A DNA stretch of 37,011 nt from positions 1 to 37,011 of IMG/VR virus record IMGVR_UViG_3300021197_000448; one strand, 5' to 3'. This DNA is from a virus. The notes below the pieces were generated by a model. That model saw only the letters and a list, made by a program, of their open reading frames with translations. It made no database searches and was not told where the DNA came from. Below are positions 8,218 through 17,211 of this stretch, piece by piece. Position 1 is the stretch's first letter, and each line of letters begins with the position of its first letter. Position numbers and translations under genes: made by a program.

Positions 8218-9687
8218 TTATTGTTTATAAAATCCATCAGCCGCAGGGTTACCTGAAGCGTCCAGTACTGATGTTGCTGTTAAAAATGTTTGTCCACTTG
8301 CCACAAAGTAGGTTCCGCTTGATACTGAGCAGCAAGCCGCATTAGCTGTTGAACCAAAACTTAGTTGAACCGGAACTAAAGCACCTTGTATATGCTTATC
8401 TAAATCTAAAATACTTAACAAACTGGGTGTGCCTGTTCCGTATATTGTAACGTCAAGTACAGCGGTTAATGTTTTAGTTGCTGGTACGTTGTCTATTGTT
8501 ATTGCTTGTGAGTTTACATTAAATTCATAATTAGGAAACACAGAAGCTTGATTTGTCCAATTTTGAACATTTATAGGATTAGAAATAACAAAGTTGGCAG
8601 TGGATGTGGCTGCTACTGTATATGTAAAATCCTGATTGAATGTTTCGTTACCTGGAATAAAAGTATTAGAATCAGAAACACCAACAGTTACGTTTGAATT
8701 TGTACTTGTAAACCCAAAAGATAAAGATGTATCTATATATTGATTAACTACAATTGTTGATGATTGCCCGTTTGGTGTATTAAATGTGCTGGATAAATTA
8801 CCGGTTAAGACAAAAGTATATGTTTGATTTATAGTAGTTGACGGAAATATGACGTTAACTAAAGCTTGCCCAGTTGAATCTATTGTACCGGAGGTATTAA
8901 CTATGTTAGTGTTGCCCGGTGTCGCTGTGCAAACTAAAGCCCAATTAGCCCCAGTTATTCCATTGATTGTAAATGTTCTAGTTGCTCCACCAACATTAAC
9001 ATTACTAGTATTAAAAACCCAAGATTGTATTTCAACCGGAGGGCTATATATATCAATAGCGTTAGCCGTTAAACAAAATTCATCTCCGGTAACATTGTTG
9101 ACTGGAAAAGTATAAGTCACAGTAAACACTATACTTATTAATTGATTACTGCTATTGTATGTTTTAGAACTAGTAATAGAGTAATTATTTATATTACCTA
9201 TTGTCAATGCTAATATAGGTTCTACCTCAAAATAGTAACCCGTGCTTGCTATAACACTTTGCGTTAATACTGTTGCCGTTGTATTAAATTCCCCTGACCC
9301 ACTATAGTTAGCTGGTAACTGTCCTGCTTTTGGAAAAGATATATTAGATGTGCCGCAAGCTTTTATTGCACCTGCTAAAGTTACAGGTGTTTGCTCAGCG
9401 TATCCCGAAGCGCATATATCAATCAACACGTCATTTGCTGGCATTACACTTGGTGAAATATAATTAACAACACAATTTATATTAGCCCCGTCTTGCGAAA
9501 AAGTAACGCTACTGACATAACTAGGTAATGGTGTTGTGGCTGAAAAATTACTAGCAGTTACAGTATACCCAGGATCTGGTGTTATTAAAAGTACAACAGA
9601 TGGATTATCTTGCGTCCAATCAACCCCAACTACCTCTGGAAAACTTACTATAGTTACTGAAAAGTTATTTATATTTATTGATGCCAT
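8218..9687 (-). CDS. Beta-rich tail or appendage protein, 489 residues
   Basis: A 489-residue protein of Ser/Thr/Asn/Val-rich strands with almost no helix-forming stretches, starting MASININNFSVTIVSFPEVVG. The composition resembles stacked Ig-like or beta-sandwich domains. The last 45 or so residues form a small module with a CC pair that is repeated in the next gene. The ATG comes two bases after the stop of the muzzle-like gene, so the two are probably co-translated and may act together at the tail tip. Candidate roles are tail spike, needle or receptor-binding protein. I cannot name a family. The TAA stop is followed in phase by the next gene. Confidence 0.8.
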   Translation of the reverse strand: MASININNFSVTIVSFPEVVGVDWTQDNPSVVLLITPDPGYTVTASNFSATTPLPSYVSSVTFSQDGANINCVVNYISPSVMPANDVLIDICASGYAEQTPVTLAGAIKACGTSNISFPKAGQLPANYSGSGEFNTTATVLTQSVIASTGYYFEVEPILALTIGNINNYSITSSKTYNSSNQLISIVFTVTYTFPVNNVTGDEFCLTANAIDIYSPPVEIQSWVFNTSNVNVGGATRTFTINGITGANWALVCTATPGNTNIVNTSGTIDSTGQALVNVIFPSTTINQTYTFVLTGNLSSTFNTPNGQSSTIVVNQYIDTSLSFGFTSTNSNVTVGVSDSNTFIPGNETFNQDFTYTVAATSTANFVISNPINVQNWTNQASVFPNYEFNVNSQAITIDNVPATKTLTAVLDVTIYGTGTPSLLSILDLDKHIQGALVPVQLSFGSTANAACCSVSSGTYFVASGQTFLTATSVLDASGNPAADGFYKQ

Positions 9688-9689
9688 GC

Positions 9690-12600
9690 TTATATTATTT
9701 CTCCTGTTAATACGTTTATGGTTACCGCACTATTGTTTGGTTGTCTTTGTGAATATATTTCAACACCAGATTTAAATACCTGTAAGTAAACCCCATCCCC
9801 ATGCGTATTCAATACTCCACCCGCATTAAATGTATCCGCTATTAATCCAAAAGAAACAATCTCAGGATTTGGCCCTGTTGTATTAGCAACTATATTATTA
9901 GCAGTCGCTTGATCTATAGTTATTAAATTATACCTATCTTTAATACTGAATGAATCTGTGCTTAATATGTATTTTTGATAAGGTGCAGATGAGCGTAATT
10001 CTGTGCTTGTAACTCCTTGAGCTACTGCCGAAGGAATTGTCGCTGCTCCTTGAACATCACCCGTTGGGCTATCAGCAAAACCATTTGCGTCTAAAGTATA
10101 TGTGTCATATAATCCCGTAACACCTAAATTATTACCTACATACGCTCTAGCGATATCTGTAGTATTACCAACTATCCTGTATGTACCTCTATTACAAGCA
10201 TGATTAGCTGAAACAGTATTTGCCATCGCGGTTACCTGACCTGTTACTGGGTCTGTATAACTTCTAGCAATTTGAGATCCTCTTGTTGTAACTAAAAATT
10301 CTAAGTCTAATAAAGCCGCCTCAATCGTGTTTCCAGTTACTTGTTGAGTACCTGTGTTGCCGTCAGGATCAACTACAGTCATTGTGAAGTCAATAGCCCC
10401 CGCTCCTCCTGAAACCGTGCTTGAAGGTATATACCAATTTCCACTACCATCATTCAATGGAGCAGGTTGATTCATCCAAGATGGCATATTAGTTTGCGGT
10501 AGAGCTATGAATAATTGTGATGGTGTGTGGTCGGGATCATCAATACCTATAGGATTATATGTCCAAACATCACCATCAACCAATCCTGTTAAAGCTGGAT
10601 GATTTGTTGTAAAGTAAGGATTTTCTGCTACGGGTAAAATATTTATAGATATAGTTGCCGGGTCACTACAAACTCCTGCACAACAAACCTCTACTGTAAA
10701 CGATCCAGCGTCACCATAAAAGTTTAAACTAGGATTGAAAGTGAATGAGCCGCTGCTCTGTAAAACCAGTGTTCCGCTGTTTGTTGCATCATTTATTAAA
10801 TTAAATGTAGCACCAGTAGCACAAGTATTTGTATCAGCTATTTGGAATGTCCCTAATGTATCTTCAATTCCAGTAAAAGATTGATCATTGAGTAATGGGG
10901 GTATGGTTGCTGTAAAGCAAGCATCATCTAAGGATGTTGTTACAGTAAAACTAGTAGGAGTAACATCCCCTGTAATAGAATTAGCTCGCCCTATACCTTG
11001 TACATTGAATTCGTGGGAATCTACATTATTATCACAGTTTGTATTAAAAAATGTGTCTAGACCCTTTATGTAATTAAAATACTTACCCTCTTTGTCTACA
11101 AATTCTTTAACTTGCCCTTCTTGTAGGTCTGTAATAATAGAATTAGTATACCAACCTTTTGTTGAAGAAAAATCATTAGGTGTTAATTGTTGTGCTTGTA
11201 CTTGGGCTAATGAATAAGTTTTTTGACTTGGAAGTACTTTATAAATATATTCTTTAGAATTAGTTCCGCTATAATTTAATGTTTTAAACCCTTTAACTGA
11301 AGCTGGGTTTTCGTTAAATATAACATTGAATGAACTTTCATAGTAATCACCTAAAGTTTCATCACTAGGTCCTATATTATAAAAGTTATTGTGCGAAGTA
11401 TTAGTGTTATGCTCCCACAGTCTGCCGTCTTTAAATGTATAATACTTACTATTTAAAAATACACTAGCCTCCGGTATATATGTTTTTCTAGAAGTCCAAC
11501 CGTTAACTGGCGCTTCTTTAAAAGATATAGTTGTACTAGTTGTAGGTTTTGTGTTTAAAAATTGATTACAAGTGAGATCTGGGTTTGTTCTATCAAACTC
11601 ACCAGCACCTAAAGTTTGTTGCCAATACGGAGAAAGCGTTGAAAGCGAAACATCATAGTTCCTTCTGTCTGCATCCCATCCACCAATAATTTTATTATTT
11701 AACTTTAAATTGTCCGCAAAAAAGCCATGCATCCCATAATCAGATATCTCAGTTATTCCGTCTGCAGATAATCTTATTACAGTACCTCTATTTGCATCAG
11801 TATAATACATTCTAAAACCAAACTCTGCAAAAGATTCTGGATTAGTTGCAATACCAAATTCTCCAGAAAAAGTTATAGTTTGCCCTAGTACAGCTTGATT
11901 AGATGTAACATTTGCACTGCCATCAGCGTTAAATAAAGCATCCTTATTAGCTAGGATCTTCATGGACTTATTTTCACATAAAGTAACTAAGTTGGTGTCT
12001 CTAGAGAATAGTTTTTGTATGCTGCCGTATTCAGGATTAACGTCTTTAGTTATAGATTCAGCTTGTATAAATTGGTTTAAACCATTAACACCAGATGTTG
12101 AATTGTATATTTGAGAAAATATTAACCCATTACCCCTATGCTCTTCATTATACGGCTCATCTAATGTAGCCGAAGCTTTAACACCGTTTTCAATAACAGG
12201 CTGATTAAAGTCATCTCTTATACGATCCGACTCTACACCATTTGCAAAAGAATAACAGTTAAAAAAGTTTAATGTATGCTCAACACCATGCTGTGTCGCT
12301 GTTTCATACGAGCCTGGTACTTCGTAATATATATCAAGTTCGGCTGCTTCTTTTGGTTCTGTTTCAAATATAGCTGGATTAGCCGAAGTAAAACCTTTGT
12401 CTTCTGGGTTTAAAGTTAAAAACTCAATACCAACATAATTGCTGTTATTAGAACAAGTATAGCTTGTTAAACCGCCGTCAACTACTGGGTCCCATTGTAA
12501 CCCACCTGTTCCTTCAACTGGTTTTATAGTAAGTTTATATCTTCTTAAAGTATTTAAGCTGTCACCATACATTGTGTTACTACTATTGCAAGCGTATGTT

Positions 12601-14915
12601 CTGATCACTGGGTGTTGATCTATAGCTGTAATTCTGTATATAGTGCCATTAGGATCACCATTTTCCTGTTGACTGCTTAAACTACCGCCCGCATCTATAA
12701 ATCGAAATAAAGAACCAACGGAATTTAGAGCATCGTGCAAAGCAGGATATTTAACCTCCATAGATCGACCACCCCCGTAAGCGCCCGCTCCGGTCCAACT
12801 AATTTCAATAGTGCCTTCTGTTGCGCCTAACGTTGTTCCTTGTCCTTTTCTAGCGCAGTCAGTTTTTACTCTATCAATAAAAAGCCTACTGTCATTTCCT
12901 TGTGCATCATCGCACAGCCAATTATGGGAACTACGATGCCAATCCCTTCTCCTATCTTTAGTAGCATCTAAATAATAACAAAACCCTAAAGCTTTTCTTA
13001 TATATTGATCATCAGTAGCTCTTGCCGCTAATATATTTTCAGTAAGCACTACATCCTGATTCACTTTAACAAAAAATCTACCTGTAAATTCCGGCTTATT
13101 TTGAATTTCAATTTCAGCTATTTCTAATTGTAATCCGTCTACAGCGTATGTCCAGCCATAAGGATCTGTTGACGTGAAGTTCATATCCGCTCCAAAAACT
13201 GAAGAAGAAGTTAATGTATATTTCTCGCCGCTAATATTAATTTTACCAATAGATCCTATTTTGTACCAATTACTAATATTAAAGCCATCTGTAATTCTCA
13301 TAACTAAACCAGAAGTTGAAGCAGTCTCTACGCCAAATGTTTGTTCAAAACCTGGGTGATCAGAATTATTATCTGAAGCATCTACAGCAATCTCAACACC
13401 TCCTTCTATAGGGAAATAACCATTAGGAAATAATAATTGGGAGTTGCCATCGGATCTTGTCATAGCACCTTTTGATAACTTTGTTTCCTTTAGATACTGA
13501 GGTGCTTCATTTTCAATAGCTATAATTTTATATCTAGCTTTTTCTGTTACAGGTTCATCGCTGTCATGCTCTTTTTTGAGTATAATAAAAGTTTCTTCAT
13601 CTACCTTATTTCTTTCTGCTGAAGGAAAAGATAACCAAACATTCCCATCTTCTGCGTCATAGTATCGATCTAAACATAGGTTATAGTATTCTTGGGATGT
13701 TTCTTTTATGTAATACTTAAAATTAGGAAATTGTGTTTGCTGATCGTAGTAGGGAATAGCGCTTGCAATTCTCGCTTTAATTTTATTTGATTTTTGTGCG
13801 TCCGGCTTTTCAATAACAGCAGTCGCTTCTTTACTTGTAAATACCGGAGTTGTTCTACCGTATTTATCCATGTACGCAACCCCTACTTGATAAGTTCTAA
13901 TAGATTTAACAGATTCAGCTACTGTGCTATTCCCAATCGTTACGCTTGAAATTGGCGCACCATCTGGGCTTAATATGTCCAAAGAGTCTGTAGCTACATC
14001 AATAATTGTTTGTGTAGGATTGCCTAATGAATCAATTAAATTAAAATTCTGTGTATAATTTCCGTATATTAATCTATTGGCTGATATTTCTTGAGCTAGC
14101 GCTGTTCTAGGCACATTATCATATGGCCTTAGCAATTGGTTAGCGTTTACAACCGAAGTTATAATTTCTGTTTTAATATTGAAAGAGTTGGAAAGCCACT
14201 CGTCATCTGTGTTAGTGAAAGAATCAACAACGTAAACATTAGCATTGTTGGTGGCTTTATATAATATGTCTACCTCAACTACATCAATGGGTACATTGGA
14301 TGGTATAAAATTAGATATCGTTAGCTGTCTAATATTATTAACCATTGCTAAATTATAGCCTTCTTGAGGGGAGTAATTAAAATCTCCAGGTATAAAAGCA
14401 GGATTACTAAAAGGCGAGAAAGCAGAAATTTCATTATTCTCGTACTTGTATCTATAACCAAATCTAGCGAACCTCATCTCAAAAAATGGAGTTTCTTGCT
14501 CTAATACTACGTCATATAATTTAGGAAGTGTTGTTTGATTTTCTATACCAACCCCAACAGAATTAACAATTACTACAGCACCTGTTTGATTTTGCCCACT
14601 GCCTATTATGGATTGAACAGTACATCGCGAGATTGCATCGTTGTCCAAGGGATCATTTTCTGACCACGAAAAAAGCAAGACGTCGTCAACTTTAAAATAA
14701 GGTGGTGTATTTCCAAGCCAAGTAAGTGTTTGTGGTCCGCTTTCGCTGTTCAGCGGAACAACTTCACCGTCAATAGTTTCTGCAAAAGAAAATAATGTTT
14801 GAGTTTCTACAGTTGCAATTTCAGGCGGGTTTGTACCGTCTATAGTTCTATCTGTAGAATATGCTTCTATAGTTGGCGGCTGTAACGGATATTTTTTTAT
14901 TACAATTAAATTAGA
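9690..14915 (-). CDS. Muzzle-like giant tail protein, main body after an in-frame TAA; Ig/cadherin-like C-terminal region
   Basis: The frame is open from the codon after TAA 14916-14918 to TAA 9690-9692. It is in phase with the 181-residue gene upstream, so together they form about 1922 residues, typical of the giant muzzle/tail-tube proteins of crAss-like phages. The residues just after the TAA, LIVIKKYPLQPPT, match a segment I recall as conserved inside single-chain homologues. The only early start candidate is a TTG at 14678, about 80 codons in; the first ATG is later still. Most of the body is beta-rich with many aromatic residues (RFGYRYKYENNEISAFSPFS). Roughly 1240-1470 residues after the TTG lie cadherin/tandem-95-like Ig domains (EDTLGTFQIAD, FNPSLNFYGDAGSFTVEVC). 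A distinct 180-residue C-terminal domain follows. Confidence 0.85.
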   Translation of the reverse strand, partial: SNLIVIKKYPLQPPTIEAYSTDRTIDGTNPPEIATVETQTLFSFAETIDGEVVPLNSESGPQTLTWLGNTPPYFKVDDVLLFSWSENDPLDNDAISRCTVQSIIGSGQNQTGAVVIVNSVGVGIENQTTLPKLYDVVLEQETPFFEMRFARFGYRYKYENNEISAFSPFSNPAFIPGDFNYSPQEGYNLAMVNNIRQLTISNFIPSNVPIDVVEVDILYKATNNANVYVVDSFTNTDDEWLSNSFNIKTEIITSVVNANQLLRPYDNVPRTALAQEISANRLIYGNYTQNFNLIDSLGNPTQTIIDVATDSLDILSPDGAPISSVTIGNSTVAESVKSIRTYQVGVAYMDKYGRTTPVFTSKEATAVIEKPDAQKSNKIKARIASAIPYYDQQTQFPNFKYYIKETSQEYYNLCLDRYYDAEDGNVWLSFPSAERNKVDEETFIILKKEHDSDEPVTEKARYKIIAIENEAPQYLKETKLSKGAMTRSDGNSQLLFPNGYFPIEGGVEIAVDASDNNSDHPGFEQTFGVETASTSGLVMRITDGFNISNWYKIGSIGKINISGEKYTLTSSSVFGADMNFTSTDPYGWTYAVDGLQLEIAEIEIQNKPEFTGRFFVKVNQDVVLTENILAARATDDQYIRKALGFCYYLDATKDRRRDWHRSSHNWLCDDAQGNDSRLFIDRVKTDCARKGQGTTLGATEGTIEISWTGAGAYGGGRSMEVKYPALHDALNSVGSLFRFIDAGGSLSSQQENGDPNGTIYRITAIDQHPVIRTYACNSSNTMYGDSLNTLRRYKLTIKPVEGTGGLQWDPVVDGGLTSYTCSNNSNYVGIEFLTLNPEDKGFTSANPAIFETEPKEAAELDIYYEVPGSYETATQHGVEHTLNFFNCYSFANGVESDRIRDDFNQPVIENGVKASATLDEPYNEEHRGNGLIFSQIYNSTSGVNGLNQFIQAESITKDVNPEYGSIQKLFSRDTNLVTLCENKSMKILANKDALFNADGSANVTSNQAVLGQTITFSGEFGIATNPESFAEFGFRMYYTDANRGTVIRLSADGITEISDYGMHGFFADNLKLNNKIIGGWDADRRNYDVSLSTLSPYWQQTLGAGEFDRTNPDLTCNQFLNTKPTTSTTISFKEAPVNGWTSRKTYIPEASVFLNSKYYTFKDGRLWEHNTNTSHNNFYNIGPSDETLGDYYESSFNVIFNENPASVKGFKTLNYSGTNSKEYIYKVLPSQKTYSLAQVQAQQLTPNDFSSTKGWYTNSIITDLQEGQVKEFVDKEGKYFNYIKGLDTFFNTNCDNNVDSHEFNVQGIGRANSITGDVTPTSFTVTTSLDDACFTATIPPLLNDQSFTGIEDTLGTFQIADTNTCATGATFNLINDATNSGTLVLQSSGSFTFNPSLNFYGDAGSFTVEVCCAGVCSDPATISINILPVAENPYFTTNHPALTGLVDGDVWTYNPIGIDDPDHTPSQLFIALPQTNMPSWMNQPAPLNDGSGNWYIPSSTVSGGAGAIDFTMTVVDPDGNTGTQQVTGNTIEAALLDLEFLVTTRGSQIARSYTDPVTGQVTAMANTVSANHACNRGTYRIVGNTTDIARAYVGNNLGVTGLYDTYTLDANGFADSPTGDVQGAATIPSAVAQGVTSTELRSSAPYQKYILSTDSFSIKDRYNLITIDQATANNIVANTTGPNPEIVSFGLIADTFNAGGVLNTHGDGVYLQVFKSGVEIYSQRQPNNSAVTINVLTGEII

Positions 14916-14918
14916 TTA
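14916..14918 (-). other. In-frame TAA interrupting the muzzle-like tail protein
   Basis: The minus-strand context is GAT TTT ATA TAA TCT AAT TTA. The upstream and downstream frames are identical, so no frameshift is involved, and no ATG or GTG restart exists for more than 80 codons. Codon 182 of about 1923 is affected. A single substitution from AAA, GAA or CAA would explain it. Confidence 0.85.
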
Positions 14919-15461
14919 TATAAAATCTCTAACGTATATTTTGGAATGAGTTAAAAAGTTTACTTGAGGAACCCAGTCTTTTATAATTATTTTTTTAGGT
15001 TCAGTTTGATTATCTGTCCATATTAACATACCATCAAGCACATTAACACCTGTTATTAAATAGTCTTTACTAAACTTTAAAATATTTTGTGTATCTACAA
15101 CTAACGGCAAAGTAACCGTTGTTACAGAATTATAAGAAGCAATAACACTAATATTATCTGAAGCTATGAACCAATATATTTCATCTGAATTTTCATCAGA
15201 CACAGCACCAATACAAATTGGATTACTCAAATCACTTATATAATCACTAGTCCACGAAGTAAGCTTACCTGTAGTTTCATTTAAGTATTTAGATTTCTTT
15301 TCTCTATTACCTTTTATATTTTGAAACGAACCAACCTGTGAGTTATCAGAGGAAGCTATCTCTAAATTTAAAGCATCGCGATATTCACCGTTAGGAACTA
15401 ATCTCTCATCGAGATCTTTATTCATTTTCCCATTGGTAAATGTATGTATTAGTTCTGCCAT
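14916..15461 (-). CDS. Muzzle-like tail protein, N-terminal 181 residues before an in-frame TAA
   Basis: It starts at an ATG six bases after the ring protein gene. The opening carries FTNGKMNKDLDERL followed by VPNGEYRDALNLEI, a signature I associate with the N-terminus of the giant tail (muzzle or stabilisation) protein of crAss-like and marine podophages. The end (NVLDGMLIWTDNQTEPKKII) is also a standard segment of that family, where the chain normally continues without a break. Here it ends with RDFI and TAA at 14916-14918, and the same frame then continues with SNLIVIKKYPLQPP. I read this as the first tenth of one protein. As a free 181-residue product it would lack most of the fold. Confidence 0.85.
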   Translation of the reverse strand: MAELIHTFTNGKMNKDLDERLVPNGEYRDALNLEIASSDNSQVGSFQNIKGNREKKSKYLNETTGKLTSWTSDYISDLSNPICIGAVSDENSDEIYWFIASDNISVIASYNSVTTVTLPLVVDTQNILKFSKDYLITGVNVLDGMLIWTDNQTEPKKIIIKDWVPQVNFLTHSKIYVRDFI

Positions 15462-15467
15462 TCAGTT

Positions 15468-16391
15468 TTACGATTTAATCCATTTGGATTGATTTCTCAT
15501 TACTTGTGCTATTAGATCTGATTTTAATTCTGATAAACGAATTTTAGCATTTCTTCTAGCTGCCACCATTTCTTTTTTAAACCTTTGGATAGCGTATTCT
15601 TGCGTGTTGGCTCTTACTGATAATATAGCGTGGGCTATGTATTTATATATTGCATCAATAGCAAATTTATGCACAGTCATATCTTCTTCACTACCTAATC
15701 CATCACTTATATATTTTAAAGTTACGATTTTTCCAACTAAATTTGAGCTGAATCTTATCATGCCTTTCTTTTGGTCTATATAAAATACACCATTTGATTG
15801 TGTTTGTTCTGGGTTTATTCCATATCTTCCGCCGTAAGCATAAAGATTTAATAAATCTGGATTATTTTGCCAAGCATTCCATCCATTCTCAGAGTCACCC
15901 AAGGGGTATCTACTATTTTCTTGCCATCTTCTTAAGGTTTCAGACGGCTGTGGGTATGCAACCTCACCGTTTTCATCAAATATATATTCATAATTACCGT
16001 CTTGCGCATAAGGCAATGGATTACTAGTTAGATCTGTTCTGTATATTATTCTTTCAATACCTTTATTATCTACCCAAGATAATTTAGTATAGTTAACATA
16101 ATCCTGAGGCATAACCATATATAAGCCAGGAGGACACTCGATTTCCACAGACTTTTCTTGTGGCAAAGTATCAAAACTAAATTCTTGTATAGCTTGTTGA
16201 GCATGGAATGCAACATCTGTTCTTTTAACTTTTGTAATTATTTTTTCTTGACCAACATAAATAACCATAAAATTATTTATAATATCTGATATGCTTACAA
16301 ATTGATAGCCACCATAGTTTTCGTCATTACTGTCCCAAACACCGTCTGGTCCTAAATAATATTCTTCCTGTGTTTTATTTATTAATGCCAT
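15468..16391 (-). CDS. Ring/adaptor (tail connector) protein 2
   Basis: A 307-residue protein with an alpha/beta N-terminus (ISDIINNFMVIYVG, then VKRTDVAFHAQQAIQEFSFD), a middle region IECPPGLYMVMPQDYVNYTK, and a long helical C-terminus rich in Arg and Lys (EYAIQRFKKEMVAARRNAKI). This sequence pattern and position, between another connector gene and the muzzle-like gene, fit the second ring or tail-stabilisation protein that sits under the portal in crAss-like phages. The ATG is four bases after the upstream stop. It would join the portal-adaptor stack to the tail. The assignment rests on gene order and remembered family features, with no search. Confidence 0.8.
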   Translation of the reverse strand: MALINKTQEEYYLGPDGVWDSNDENYGGYQFVSISDIINNFMVIYVGQEKIITKVKRTDVAFHAQQAIQEFSFDTLPQEKSVEIECPPGLYMVMPQDYVNYTKLSWVDNKGIERIIYRTDLTSNPLPYAQDGNYEYIFDENGEVAYPQPSETLRRWQENSRYPLGDSENGWNAWQNNPDLLNLYAYGGRYGINPEQTQSNGVFYIDQKKGMIRFSSNLVGKIVTLKYISDGLGSEEDMTVHKFAIDAIYKYIAHAILSVRANTQEYAIQRFKKEMVAARRNAKIRLSELKSDLIAQVMRNQSKWIKS

Positions 16392-16394
16392 CTA

Positions 16395-17147
16395 TTATTG
16401 TTTTTCTTGTTGTGTAGTTTGTGCCTCTATGCTATTAGCTACTTGGTATATTTCTATTTGCTTAGTTGATAATCCTGCAAAAGCTAATATTTTAATAACT
16501 AGTTCAGTTTCTTCAGATTCGTGTAATTCAAAGTTAACAGCAGTAGTGGCATCATATAAAGCTTCTCCATATACCATTTGATATCCCCACGCTGCCTCTG
16601 ACGGCACTTTTATATAATTACATGTTACACCAGTAGTTAACTCCCCAGCTGAGCCGTATACTTTATAGCCAGCATCGCTAGCCACAAAAACAGGTCTTGC
16701 GTTAGTAGGTTTTAAATACTCGGATTGATTAATCATTAAGTATTCATTGTAGTTTGTACGTTCCGCCTCAACAAGAGTCGTTGTATTTACTACAGTATTT
16801 GGTGTTGGATATAATGAAAGGGAGGATACTATGTTTGCATAAACAATAGTACCTAATCTATATAGATCAGCAGGCGCTGTCCAATAGTTTTGAGCACTAT
16901 AAGTCATAGGCCCATTTTTTTCGAATATGTTAATCTTTTCATTAAGGATGTTAAGCATATCGGAAAACTCGGTATCATTACCAGGCACTCTTCCAAACTG
17001 ATTAATATCATAAAAGTATTGTTCGAATATATCTAGTTGAGCTTGATTAGCAAATAGATTAAATTCCTGAGGAGTAACATACCCTCTTTGCTCTTTATTA
17101 AGTATTGCTAATACTCTTTGATATACAGTATCTACGCTTACAGCCAT
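16395..17147 (-). CDS. Ring/adaptor (head-tail connector) protein 1
   Basis: A 250-residue protein starting MAVSVDTVYQRVLAILNKEQ, with RGYVTPQEFNLFANQAQLDI and EQYFYD following. I associate this opening with a widespread connector/adaptor protein of crAss-like and marine podophages. The N-terminus is helical, the middle holds beta strands (YWTAPADLYRLGTIVYAN), and the C-terminus ends in a helix with a Gln-rich tail. It lies between the capsid-region gene and the second ring protein. The expected role is a ring directly beneath the portal. A 15-bp hairpin lies in the 64-base gap just upstream. Confidence 0.82.
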   Translation of the reverse strand: MAVSVDTVYQRVLAILNKEQRGYVTPQEFNLFANQAQLDIFEQYFYDINQFGRVPGNDTEFSDMLNILNEKINIFEKNGPMTYSAQNYWTAPADLYRLGTIVYANIVSSLSLYPTPNTVVNTTTLVEAERTNYNEYLMINQSEYLKPTNARPVFVASDAGYKVYGSAGELTTGVTCNYIKVPSEAAWGYQMVYGEALYDATTAVNFELHESEETELVIKILAFAGLSTKQIEIYQVANSIEAQTTQQEKQ

Positions 17148-17165
17148 AATTTATTTTTTATTATT

Positions 17166-17201
17166 ATAATAATAGGCCACCGTTTAGTAGCCTATTACTA
17201 T
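17166..17201 (-). terminator. 15-bp hairpin in the intergenic gap, terminator or processing hairpin
   Basis: In the minus-strand RNA, ATAGTAATAGGCTAC pairs with GTGGCCTATTATTAT across the six-base loop TAAACG. All 15 positions pair, two as G-U. It starts 10 bases after the stop of the 268-residue gene and 18 bases before the next start. It is followed by an A/U-rich run without a pure U tract, so partial termination or an RNA stability element are both possible. Confidence 0.65.
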
Positions 17202-17211
17202 AAGGTGACTA

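Noticed and set aside
14679-14918. Frameshift or intron between the two muzzle parts
   Set aside because: Both parts share the same frame and the protein sequence in between reads sensibly, with conserved-looking residues, so neither a shift nor an insertion is needed.
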